In this document: positions 16,018 to 24,374 of the stretch, in pieces | How positions within the stretch are numbered: the stretch's first letter is position 1 | Layout of the letters: each line of letters opens with the position of its first letter | NCBI GenBank assembly: GCA_030424665.1 | Contig: JAUHWN010000008.1 | Coordinates: 1-55,266 of the forward strand | DNA from: Bdellovibrionia bacterium | GTDB lineage: Bacteria; Bdellovibrionota; Bdellovibrionia; Bdellovibrionales; JAGQZY01 | DNA: 55,266 bases | Direction: 5' to 3' | Notes under the pieces: generated by a model | The model's database searches: none | What the model was told of the DNA's origin: nothing | Seen by the model: the letters and a program-made list of their open reading frames with translations, nothing else | Program-made: the position numbers and the translations under genes

Positions 16018-17811
16018 ATGGGAAGAATACTACTCGTTCTATTACTAACGGCATTCTCTGTGTCGGCTTGGTCAGCACAGTACAAAGCCAGACACGGCAT
16101 GACCAGCGCTCAATACCAACAACAGTTTAATACCTTAAGTAACCAGGGCTTTCGCTTAGTTTCTATTTCTGGGTACACTTCAAACGGAACACGCTTTGCC
16201 TCGATCTGGCATAAAACATCTGACCCCAAATGGGCAGCCCGCCACAACTTGAGTTCACAACAATACCAAGCAGCCGTTAATGAGTTTAAAGGTAAGGGTT
16301 ACCAACCCACCTATGTAAACATTTACGCCGTTAAAGGTAAGGCTCGCTATGCCGCCATTTTTGAGAAAAAAAGTGGTGCTTGGGCAGCCCGCCACGGTCT
16401 CACTCCCGCCCAATATCAAAATGCCGTTAACGAGATGAAGGGCAAAGGCTTTGCTCTTAATCACGTATCAGTGGCCAATATTTCTGGAACTCCTCGCTTT
16501 GTCGCTCTATTTGATAAAAAGCCCCAAAGACCTGCTCGCCACGGTTTAACAAATAGTCAGTACCAGACAGCTTTTAATAACTTCGCAAGGCAAGGCTACA
16601 GACTCAAAGTGGTTGCCGGCTATAAGCAAAGTGGAAAAGACCGCTACGCCGCCATTTGGGAGAAGACTTCTGGCAGAATTTCGGCCTTCCACGGGGTTCG
16701 CTCTAAAAACTACCAGGCCAAATTTGATAACCTCCACTACTCAGCCTGGAGTCCGCGCTATGTTCAAGCCTTTAACTCGGCATCGGGTGTAAAGTTTAAC
16801 GGTATTTGGGATTCACCTCGGTACGCGCAAAAAGATCTCAACCGCATCCGCAACAAAGTAACGGCCTACATGAATGAATACGACATTCCGGCACTCACTT
16901 TGGCAGTGGCCCTCAACGGAAAATTGAAATTCGCCCAAGCCTATGGGCGCATTGATAAAGAAAACAACCAAGCCGCTGGCCCAAGACATCGCTTTCGTGT
17001 TGCCAGTGTCAGTAAACCCATTACTGTTGCAGCCATTGATACTCTTAATAACGTAGATTACTCAGACAAGGTTTTTGGTCGCAATGGTATTTTAGCCGGG
17101 ACGTTTTCAACTCCGAGTAATAATACGGCCATTAACAACATTACGGTTGATCACCTAGTTCGCCACAGAGCTGGCTTTGTCAGACAAGATAAGGATGACG
17201 TTTGTAGTGATCCCATGTTTCGCTACACTGGGACTTCAAAAAATGATCTCATCGATTGGGCCCTCGAGCTGTATCCCCTTGGTTACACTCCAGGCAGTTC
17301 ACTCACTTCAGACCCTTGTGGTGGAACTGATTTGGGTGCAGCCATGTACTCAAACTTTGGTTACAGCATTCTTGGTCGAGTGATTGAAGAAGCCTCTGGA
17401 AAGTCCTATGAAGCTTATGTGAGACAAGCGGTTTTAATTCCCGCTGGCGCTAAAGGTATGGTCATTGGTGGCGATAAAGAAGCCGATCGCAAGGCTAACG
17501 AAGCCAAATACTATGGCTCAAGTGCTTACAGCAGTGTAAAACCCCAGCGCTTCGACTCCCACGGTGGGTGGATTGCCACACCGATTGATCTATTGCGCTT
17601 TATCAACCACCCGGGTGTTCTTTCTGGAAGTTCTAATTACGCTCACTACGGTGAAATGTCTGGAACTGAAGCCATTCTTCGCAGACGAAGCGATGGCTTC
17701 ACTCTATCGGCTGCCACCAACACCAACGATGGTGAAGTGACTGAGTTAAATGATTTAATGGTTGAAATTGCCGATGAAGTATCTTCGTGGCCGAACATTG
17801 ATTTGTTCTAA
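16018..17811 (+). CDS. Exported BTRD1-repeat serine hydrolase (class C beta-lactamase fold)
   Basis: 597 residues with a signal peptide (cleavage near WSA, residue 20). Residues 22-265 hold five tandem repeats of about 50 residues, each opening with A-[RF]-H-[GN] and then a QYQ or NYQ block: the bacterial tandem repeat domain 1. Residues about 275-590 are a serine hydrolase of the penicillin-binding protein/beta-lactamase fold: SVSK (330-333, nucleophile Ser330 and Lys333), YSN (444-446), HGG (515-517) in place of KTG. The combination resembles polyglycine-hydrolase-type proteins. Probably a secreted esterase or peptidase; substrate unknown. Start ATG after GGGGG. Confidence 0.88.
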   Translation: MGRILLVLLLTAFSVSAWSAQYKARHGMTSAQYQQQFNTLSNQGFRLVSISGYTSNGTRFASIWHKTSDPKWAARHNLSSQQYQAAVNEFKGKGYQPTYVNIYAVKGKARYAAIFEKKSGAWAARHGLTPAQYQNAVNEMKGKGFALNHVSVANISGTPRFVALFDKKPQRPARHGLTNSQYQTAFNNFARQGYRLKVVAGYKQSGKDRYAAIWEKTSGRISAFHGVRSKNYQAKFDNLHYSAWSPRYVQAFNSASGVKFNGIWDSPRYAQKDLNRIRNKVTAYMNEYDIPALTLAVALNGKLKFAQAYGRIDKENNQAAGPRHRFRVASVSKPITVAAIDTLNNVDYSDKVFGRNGILAGTFSTPSNNTAINNITVDHLVRHRAGFVRQDKDDVCSDPMFRYTGTSKNDLIDWALELYPLGYTPGSSLTSDPCGGTDLGAAMYSNFGYSILGRVIEEASGKSYEAYVRQAVLIPAGAKGMVIGGDKEADRKANEAKYYGSSAYSSVKPQRFDSHGGWIATPIDLLRFINHPGVLSGSSNYAHYGEMSGTEAILRRRSDGFTLSAATNTNDGEVTELNDLMVEIADEVSSWPNIDLF

Positions 17812-17820
17812 GGAGAATCG

Positions 17821-17881
17821 GTCAAATTGAAATTTGACTGGTTTAAATTTTTTTGACTCTAAAGTGTTAAACTTTAGAGTC
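17821..17881. repeat. Two consecutive stem-loops downstream of the BTRD1 hydrolase
   Basis: GTCAAATT/AATTTGAC with a 2-nt centre at 17821-17838, then GACTCTAAAG/CTTTAGAGTC with a 7-nt loop at 17855-17881. Both are perfect and precede the intrinsic terminator, so the gene ends in three hairpins in a row. Confidence 0.6.
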
Positions 17882-17892
17882 AGTAAAAAATG

Positions 17893-17923
17893 AAAAGGTC
17901 TGCTCACTGGCAGACCTTTTTTT
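17893..17923 (+). terminator. Rho-independent terminator of the BTRD1 hydrolase gene
   Basis: Stem AAAAGGTCTGC / GCAGACCTTTT with loop TCACTG, followed by further T residues. Confidence 0.92.
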
Positions 17924-18050
17924 GTTCTGGTAGAAGTGGCTATCATTTGGTGCCTGACACAAGACGACGAGGGAGAGCTAGGATTCCGTAGCCAGACTCA
18001 TGGTCCGATTGAAGGTCTAATATATATTCGGTAAACTCTATCTTGAGATT

Positions 18051-18602
18051 ATGAAAAAACTAAAGTGCCTTACAATTCTTTTAGCTGGATTTTTATTTGG
18101 CTTTTCGTCTAAACCCAGACAGGTGGATCAAATTATGAATGTTAAAGAAGTCACTAGTCTCAGATATTTTTATGGCCTTCGTATTCCGGCCGATCCAAAT
18201 GATCACGAATGTGGAACACCATTAGATGTCGGCTTAAAGAGAGTCGAAATTGATTTAGTAAAAAAAGTAGCCCAATTTATTTGGTGGGATATCGACGAGA
18301 AAAAAAGTCGAGTTAAATATGCCGTACCTATCGAACAAAGTGAGGTCGATAATATTCGGATGTTCCTATCTAAATTAAAGTATGATCAGTCGGCTAAAGA
18401 ACGTATTGAACGACAAGATGGACATGGAAGTTCAGAGGAACTTTTTATCATGTACCATAAAGATCATAAACCGATTTCTCAAGTCATTCACTTGCACACT
18501 GGAAAGCCCCATAAATTCATTGAAAAGATGGAGCGGTTTGAAACCGAGGCGACCCTGTTCTTTGACCAATTCATCCAAAAACATCTAGGCCTTAAGATTT
18601 AG
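18051..18602 (+). CDS. Exported protein of unknown function
   Basis: 183 residues with a signal-type N-terminus (KKLKCLTILLAGFLFGFSS). Mature part is mixed alpha/beta, with one pair of polar blocks (DPNDHECGTP, DGHGSSEEL). No known domain recognised. Start ATG with TTGAGA upstream, a weak ribosome site. Stands alone between a terminator and a hairpin-rich gap. Confidence 0.6.
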   Translation: MKKLKCLTILLAGFLFGFSSKPRQVDQIMNVKEVTSLRYFYGLRIPADPNDHECGTPLDVGLKRVEIDLVKKVAQFIWWDIDEKKSRVKYAVPIEQSEVDNIRMFLSKLKYDQSAKERIERQDGHGSSEELFIMYHKDHKPISQVIHLHTGKPHKFIEKMERFETEATLFFDQFIQKHLGLKI

Positions 18603-18893
18603 TTTCGATAAACAAGCTTTGAAAGATGAACGCTACAGTCTCACGTTCTGATCGTTTCATAACCTAATTGTCTCACTGTCTCATACTGATCCTTCTTTAT
18701 GAGACACTCTTAATCTCCATAACGCACACGCACTACCACTTTGTACCCGGCACTCTAGAGCGTTACCAAAAGGAAGCTTCTACCTTTTGACAGCTAGTTA
18801 AAACTTCGACAGTCACTTGGCCTCAGAGCTGAGAGATCCGGTCTCAGCGGAACCGACCTTGCAAAACTCAGTACTATATCGCTGGGGGGCAAT
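18603..18893. other. Gene-free stretch with hairpins and a dispersed repeat copy
   Basis: No gene seen. Contains GTCTCATA/TATGAGAC (18678-18705) and GCTGAGA/TCTCAGC (18828-18848) inverted repeats, and a copy of the 24-bp dispersed repeat at 18760-18783. The second hairpin lies 46 bp before the C39-like protease start and may be regulatory. Confidence 0.5.
18760..18783. repeat. Dispersed 24-bp repeat, copy A
   Basis: Matches 23611-23634 at 23 of 24 positions around TACCAAAAGGAAGCTTCTAC. In this copy AAAAGG and a following CCTTTT form a small hairpin around AAGCTT. Confidence 0.7.
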
Positions 18894-19697
18894 ATGACCA
18901 AATTTATCTACGTCTTATTATTTACTATTATTTCGTTTTCATTCTCCGCACAGGCAAAAGTCACTTGCTCTGATGCGAACAACTGTGTCGCCAAATCTAT
19001 GAGACACTTTGACCAAAACCATACAAGTTTACTTCCGCGTTGGAAATACTATAAAAATGGTACAACCAACCTTTGTGGGCCAACGGCTGTGGCAATGGCA
19101 CTTGATGCCGTTATGGTTGGCCAGGGACTTGGCGGAAAAAAAGGCTCTAATTCCTACGTTTTCAATCGTAAGAAGGTTTACGGACAATACGGTAAAATCG
19201 AATATATGGCAAAAAAGCTAAACACCACTAAGGCCGGTGGAACCTATTTTACTACTCTCAATAATTATTACGCTGCAAGAGTTAGAGACTTCGGCGCACA
19301 GATGACTTCGAATAAATTCTACGTCAATAAATCAGCAGCAATTACGCGCAACAGACTGATGAATCAGTTAAAAGCCAACCGAGTTCCGGTTCTTAACTTT
19401 GGCTGGTACAAGCGCTCTTGTAAGCTTAAGGCCAACGGTACCTACAATTGTGTTTATACGCGAAACGGTGGCCACATCATGCCGCTGAAAGCTATTAATA
19501 ATGCCTACGCGACCTTTAATGATCCCACAAAATCAAATGGTCCTTGGAGAACGAAGATCAATAAGCTCAAACGCAATGTTAATGGAAAGTGGGCAAGCCA
19601 TGTGTTGCCATCACACCTTTCGTTTAGCACGGCTTATTACCTAGGTAACGGCGGGAACCTACTCCACAGCTTTTCTTCTTTTGGCCGAAAGAAGTAG
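18894..19697 (+). CDS. Exported C39-like cysteine protease
   Basis: 267 residues with a signal peptide (cleavage near AQA, residue 21). NLCGPTAVAMAL (Cys61) is the nucleophile motif of C39-type papain-fold proteases; the His is in GGHIMPL (His194), and FNDP (Asp210) fits the third catalytic residue. Cys pairs at 25/31 and 176/186 may form disulfides. Unlike C39 domains of bacteriocin exporters, it is a free exported protein, so it acts outside the cytoplasm. Start ATG after TGGGGGGCA. Substrate unknown. Confidence 0.78.
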   Translation: MTKFIYVLLFTIISFSFSAQAKVTCSDANNCVAKSMRHFDQNHTSLLPRWKYYKNGTTNLCGPTAVAMALDAVMVGQGLGGKKGSNSYVFNRKKVYGQYGKIEYMAKKLNTTKAGGTYFTTLNNYYAARVRDFGAQMTSNKFYVNKSAAITRNRLMNQLKANRVPVLNFGWYKRSCKLKANGTYNCVYTRNGGHIMPLKAINNAYATFNDPTKSNGPWRTKINKLKRNVNGKWASHVLPSHLSFSTAYYLGNGGNLLHSFSSFGRKK

Positions 19698-19714
19698 TCA
19701 CAGTATCGATCAAC

Positions 19715-20575
19715 TTATTCTTCATTGTCTTGGTGATTGGTCTCGATGAGATCAATCCCACGGCTTCGTAGGTAGCGAAGAAGCTCTTCGACCTCATCTG
19801 GATGTATCTCTTTAAAATCTTGAATCATGGCTTCTCTGACATTGTGATTGTCTTGGGCTTCGATGGCCATCATCGAACCCTCAAGGGCTTGGGGCCCATC
19901 ACCAGCAGTTTCTAAAAAGATTCTATGGGCTGTAACGGGAGCGTACATATCATGCGTCGTCGATAAGGACTCATCAAGCTCTTCTTCGGTGACGGCTTGA
20001 TCGGGCATGGTAACTTCTTTACTGCCGTTATCGATCATTTCTTTTTTGGCAATGGCGTTCACTTCATCTTTGAATTCATAACTTTCAGCCAAAATTTCTA
20101 AAAGGCCCACTCGGTCAAACGTGCGCTCCGGATAATCTTGCCAGCGCTTAATAGCTTCTAAGATGTGTCCGTAGCCTTCTCTGGATGCCTTAATTTTTGC
20201 CAAAAGCTGACCGTGGAGCTTTAAGGCTTCTTCATCACCATTTGCCGCTCTTTCTAGAAGATGAAAAAGGCCCCTTACAACCTGAGCCGACTCTCCCTGC
20301 CCAAGATCTGACATAAAGCCGCCCTCTATTTCAAGACTTGCAATTAAGAGTTCTAGTGAATCACCATCGCTAACTACCGACTGATCAACTTGGTTTTCTG
20401 GGAGATCTTCAGAGGCTGCAGGCTGTCTTGCGGCGGGCTCTTGTGTCGTGGCTTCTGAGAATGAGACTGAGCTCCACTCGTCTCCTTCTAAGACATCAGA
20501 GGGCTCACTCCACCAAAAGGAATAAGCCCCAATAATGACAATAGATAAAAGACCAGCTGAAACCGCAAACTTCAT
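19715..20575 (-). CDS. Membrane-anchored acidic helical protein of unknown function
   Basis: 286 residues. One N-terminal membrane segment (residues 4-20, SAGLLSIVIIGAYSFWW), then an acidic, Ala/Glu/Asp-rich linker to about 75 and a helical domain. Helices such as GLFHLLERAANGDEEALKL and EAMIQDFKEIHPDEVEELLRYL look HEAT-like, but no repeat is firmly recognised. Convergent with the C39-like protease gene (17 bp gap). Function unknown. Confidence 0.6.
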   Translation of the reverse strand: MKFAVSAGLLSIVIIGAYSFWWSEPSDVLEGDEWSSVSFSEATTQEPAARQPAASEDLPENQVDQSVVSDGDSLELLIASLEIEGGFMSDLGQGESAQVVRGLFHLLERAANGDEEALKLHGQLLAKIKASREGYGHILEAIKRWQDYPERTFDRVGLLEILAESYEFKDEVNAIAKKEMIDNGSKEVTMPDQAVTEEELDESLSTTHDMYAPVTAHRIFLETAGDGPQALEGSMMAIEAQDNHNVREAMIQDFKEIHPDEVEELLRYLRSRGIDLIETNHQDNEE

Positions 20576-20603
20576 ATATGGTTATCGTAAAAATCAAGAG
20601 ATA

Positions 20604-20694
20604 ACCTAAGTCGCATTACTAAGGTGCTCAACTAAGCTGGACACCTAAGTCGCATATTTAAGCTGCCCAACTATGCTGCCCAACTAAGCTGGAC
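20604..20694. repeat. Short interspersed repeats in the intergenic gap
   Basis: ACCTAAGTCGCAT at 20604-20616 and 20643-20655; CAACTAAGCTGGAC at 20629-20642 and 20681-20694, with a variant CAACTATGCTGCC at 20668-20680. A degenerate two-unit tandem array, with no spacer pattern of a CRISPR. Confidence 0.7.
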
Positions 20695-20701
20695 TTTTCG
20701 C

Positions 20702-22096
20702 TTAATTGATCGCCTTTACTGAAAGGTCTCGAAGTTGAAAACCTCCCTTAAATGGTCCTGATAAGTCGCCACCAAAATTGACGGCCCGAATGTGGTAATC
20801 AGCCAAATCTGTTGATTCAAGATCGCAAGCAGCCGCTGGATAGTCCCACTCTTGGTAATGTTCCTTGCAATAATCAATAGCATCCTTGATGAGTGTTTCG
20901 AAGTTATAGAGACTCGTAATCTCCACAAGCACCCACTCGCCATCGATCATTTGCTGTACTTTGTTCTCTGCAGTTTTTGCGCTACCAAAGACATCATCAA
21001 GGCCAAATTTATACATAAACTGATAAGTTCCCTTGTCGGGCTTTTTTTGAACCGTTGATTTTTTACGATAACTTCCGTCGTCATTTTGGTACTTGCAGTA
21101 TCTCGAGTTTTCGTAAAAGTCATCATCCATGCAGAAATTATCAATGTGAAAGATAGGGTATGTCGCCACGATTCGATCCAAAGTCTTTTTCACGACATTA
21201 CCTTTTTGATTGATATAAGTCGGTTGATTGTCTTCGCTCCTATGATTCCCAAAAATTAAACGCATATTAACCTTCGTATTGTAGTTAGAAAGGCCGGCCT
21301 GCGCTAAGTGTCTCGATGCTTGATATTCCTGAGGAGGGATTACTCTATATTTAAAACTAATTTTGAATCCACCATTCATAGGGATTTCTTGATCTTCTAA
21401 ACCTTGAGTCGCTAAGCCAACCGTGGGATTGTAACAAGAAAAGGACATATCACTATTAAACGTGTTATCTACGACATCACAGTCTTCTTCTTTACCGTGC
21501 TCATTGAGATACAACTTACTTTCTAGGTAATTCTTTATCTTTTTGGCATTTCCACTTCTTGCCTGAACGCCGTTATTTATTGTACTCGGCGATTCATCAC
21601 CAAAATAGTCTTTCCATAGATCGTAAGTCATACTGATTTTACCAAATGCCTTTTTATAGTTACTACCTGTCGACCGATTAATTGCAAAAGTACTAGTGCC
21701 ACTTTGGTAGAATTCGATACTTTTCTTTACTTGATTGAAAGTTTCTCCTGTCATATCAGATGGTCGAAACTGATTTATCATATCTTTATTGGTTTGATAC
21801 AACTGACCAAAACTCGAGGAGGTTTTAATTCTCTCGCCATTTACCAATGAGGCATTCGATATAAAAGAATAGTAAGTACTCATGAGATCAGAGATCGACC
21901 AATGAATTGCATAGGAAGTACTGTTGATATCAATTCGCGCACTTTTATCGGCTTTAGATAGCTCAAGCCAAGTTTTCTGTGGATGATGAACCTGAATATC
22001 ATTGTTAAAATTCGGATCAGGCAATACTTCGGTTTCTCCGGCGTTTGCACTACTGATACAGAATAGAAACAAAAAAACATATTTTAAAAAAGACAT
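20702..22096 (-). CDS. Large exported protein of unknown function
   Basis: 464 residues with a signal peptide (FLKYVFLFLFCISSANAGE, cleavage after ANA near residue 19). Beta-rich with Cys in DCDVVD, FSCYNP, FCMDDD, YCKYQ, YCKEH and ACDLE. The last 35 residues (YHIRAVNFGGDLSGPFKGGFQLRDLSV) read as a beta-sandwich ending, possibly carbohydrate-binding. No family recognised. Monocistronic, well separated from both neighbours. Confidence 0.65.
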   Translation of the reverse strand: MSFLKYVFLFLFCISSANAGETEVLPDPNFNNDIQVHHPQKTWLELSKADKSARIDINSTSYAIHWSISDLMSTYYSFISNASLVNGERIKTSSSFGQLYQTNKDMINQFRPSDMTGETFNQVKKSIEFYQSGTSTFAINRSTGSNYKKAFGKISMTYDLWKDYFGDESPSTINNGVQARSGNAKKIKNYLESKLYLNEHGKEEDCDVVDNTFNSDMSFSCYNPTVGLATQGLEDQEIPMNGGFKISFKYRVIPPQEYQASRHLAQAGLSNYNTKVNMRLIFGNHRSEDNQPTYINQKGNVVKKTLDRIVATYPIFHIDNFCMDDDFYENSRYCKYQNDDGSYRKKSTVQKKPDKGTYQFMYKFGLDDVFGSAKTAENKVQQMIDGEWVLVEITSLYNFETLIKDAIDYCKEHYQEWDYPAAACDLESTDLADYHIRAVNFGGDLSGPFKGGFQLRDLSVKAIN

Positions 22097-22300
22097 AATA
22101 CCCCCTACCGAAATCGCCCTATCTCAACAAATATGGCGATCCCATTGTTTTCCCTGTGAATTGAATTAAATTTGAATTGAACAGACGTACCGGCGAACCT
22201 TCTACTATAAAAACCCGCCGCAGAGACAAAAGTTTCGCGAGAAAAAATCAGAGGGGTATTTTTTTATGCTTTTAATTCTCAAAATAGGACACTTGAGTTG

Positions 22301-23437
22301 TTAGAATTTTTCGATGGATTCGCCTTCGGTTTGCGAATAGTAAGAAATCCAGTACTTCATAAGGCCTTCGATGAGGGCGCGGGCTTTAGTGGTGTAACTA
22401 CCAGCTCCCTTTTTTTGTACGAAGACAGCGAAGTAGTACTTTTTCATCACGCCATTTCTTTTGGCGTAGAAGTATCCAGCCAAGTTGCTATTGGGTCTTA
22501 GGGTTCCCGTTTTGGCAAAGATTCGACCCCGGGTTTCGAGATTCCGGTTGCGCCATGAGCCATCAACACCATTGATCGAAAGAAGTTTTTCAAACGAGTT
22601 TCCGGCATAGGCATTACCACGGCTGTCAGCCCACTCCAGAATCGATGCAACTTGCAACCCACTCATGAAGTTTCCGTAATCACAGCCAGCACCATCGTTT
22701 AATGAGGCCCCTGCCCAGTCCAGGTTAGGTATTTGCTGAAACATCCACTGCTGTACTATTTTTGTGGCCGTCTTATCATTGCGGTAAGCATCCGGGCAAC
22801 TGGCCCCTTGGGAGTAACTCGCACCAGTGGTGACATGACCAGCAATGGCTTTACCGGCTAAGCGTACATAGCGAGAGGCTTCACCATTAATACTTGATTT
22901 GAGCATTCTCGAAACCTTAGTCACACTGACGTTATTGACTTCTTCAAGGGCCGCGAGCGCCGTTGGAACCTTTGATACCGAAGCAAGCCTTCTCGGAGTG
23001 GCCGCTTGATAACTTCTCATAACTAAAGAGCGCTCCACATCGACCACTAAAAAACTTAAGTTCCCTTCTTCGCCCTCGTGCAGGTCTCTTACTAATTTTT
23101 CTTCCATGCTCGAAAGAACATCAGGCTTTTTCTTGTGTTCACTTTCTTGATCGCCTGGGCCATTGTCGTTACCATTCTGGCCATTTCCGTCCTGATCACC
23201 TTGGCCTGTATCACCAGAATTGCCATCGCCGTCTTTGATTTCGTCTTCAATCTCGTCGGCCACATCATCATCAATGTCTTGAATGGCTTCATCGGGAATT
23301 TCTACAGCGAGGGTTCCATCTTCGTCGATGCCTAGACCTTCGTAAATAGTAAAAGGTCTTTCTGAACAGGCAGTGAAACCTGCAAGCAAAGTGAGTAAGA
23401 AAAATAAGTATGCTAGTTTTCTAGAAGTGGTTCCCAT
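22301..23437 (-). CDS. Lipoprotein D,D-carboxypeptidase of the S13 (PBP4-like) type
   Basis: 378 residues from the ATG at 23437 (a TTG 7 codons upstream has no ribosome site). Lipobox FTAC (Cys24), then a Gly/Asn/Asp-rich acidic linker to about 105, then the catalytic domain: SVSK (153-156), SLN (245-247) or the aligned DGAGCDYGN block, and KTGTLRPNSNLAGY (309-322), whose form is that of PBP4/DacB. It should trim or cleave peptidoglycan cross-links. In S13 enzymes the aligned block usually reads DGSGLS, so the second motif is altered. Domain much shorter than E. coli PBP4. Confidence 0.82.
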   Translation of the reverse strand: MGTTSRKLAYLFFLLTLLAGFTACSERPFTIYEGLGIDEDGTLAVEIPDEAIQDIDDDVADEIEDEIKDGDGNSGDTGQGDQDGNGQNGNDNGPGDQESEHKKKPDVLSSMEEKLVRDLHEGEEGNLSFLVVDVERSLVMRSYQAATPRRLASVSKVPTALAALEEVNNVSVTKVSRMLKSSINGEASRYVRLAGKAIAGHVTTGASYSQGASCPDAYRNDKTATKIVQQWMFQQIPNLDWAGASLNDGAGCDYGNFMSGLQVASILEWADSRGNAYAGNSFEKLLSINGVDGSWRNRNLETRGRIFAKTGTLRPNSNLAGYFYAKRNGVMKKYYFAVFVQKKGAGSYTTKARALIEGLMKYWISYYSQTEGESIEKF

Positions 23438-23610
23438 AAAGGGTTCTTCGGAATTCAAAACATACGAGTTTAACTTTTATAAACAGAAATAGGTTACTCG
23501 CTAAAAAGTCCCTACCAAGGGACTTAGAATAGACATTAATTTGTTACTTAAGTCGTGGTAGTCATTAGTCGGTCATCGAAACGTCCAACGCCATTAACTC
23601 TGACGCGACC

Positions 23611-23634
23611 GCGCTACCAAAAGGAAGCTTCTAC
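23611..23634. repeat. Dispersed 24-bp repeat, copy B
   Basis: Matches 18760-18783 at 23 of 24 positions. Its last four bases overlap the stop codon end of the convergent-facing minus-strand gene at 23631. Confidence 0.7.
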
Positions 23635-24266
23635 TTAAAGTTAAGTTTGATTCGATAGGTGTCGCTATCCACAAAACTGGGAACGCCCATTGGCTCAAGA
23701 CCCATGCGAACAAGTAAGACTGCAAGCGAAGGGTTCATCGTCGCAACGCCCGAAATCTCTAAGGTCTCGATAGCAGCCCCTTGACTCCTTAAAGTCTCAA
23801 CTCCGCGGAGAAGACCCGTCAGAATTTTCAGAAACTCCATATTCAAATTTTTTGGGCGAAGTCCCATATTAACATCCTCTCCCACTGCGACGACGGGAAT
23901 TGATATACTTAGCTTTTTAGTGCGCTCAAAAAGAGTAGCATCAAAGCAAACATAAGACTGTTCATTTAATTCGAGGCACTCAATTTCGTGTGGAAGTTTT
24001 AAAATTTCTGAGGCAAAGGTTAGAACTTCAGTCACCTCCCAATACCGAGTAAAAAGTTTTCTCGTTCCCGGTCTATTCCAATAGGGAGGTAGGTCTTGAA
24101 TTGAATTCAATAAATCTTCGGCACTCGAAATTGGACTAGAAAGAGCACTAAGAATTCGCTTCTCACATCGAACCTCGGCCTGCACCTGATATGAAAACAG
24201 TAGAAAAAAGGCCAATAAAACCAGTAAATAGAAACTGTTTTGCTCTCTTCGAATCACCCTAACCAT
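23631..24266 (-). CDS. Exported protein of unknown function
   Basis: 211 residues with a basic N-terminus and a signal peptide (YLLVLLAFFLLFSYQVQAE, cleavage near residue 30). The mature part is mixed alpha/beta and has Cys in VRCEK, IECLEL and YVCFD. No family recognised. The last codons overlap a dispersed repeat, suggesting a recent change at the 3' end. Confidence 0.6.
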   Translation of the reverse strand: MVRVIRREQNSFYLLVLLAFFLLFSYQVQAEVRCEKRILSALSSPISSAEDLLNSIQDLPPYWNRPGTRKLFTRYWEVTEVLTFASEILKLPHEIECLELNEQSYVCFDATLFERTKKLSISIPVVAVGEDVNMGLRPKNLNMEFLKILTGLLRGVETLRSQGAAIETLEISGVATMNPSLAVLLVRMGLEPMGVPSFVDSDTYRIKLNFK

Positions 24267-24374
24267 GGATTGGTCATAGCAAGGGAGCTAAAAAGACAAA
24301 AGCTCTATTAGCGGATCAATAGAGCCATTAAAAAGGTTTCAATCAATGAGACCAATTGCGGCGCTAAAAGGAGC

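Noticed and set aside
20604..20694. Possible CRISPR or attachment site
   Set aside because: Units are degenerate and interleaved without spacer pattern; no integrase nearby.
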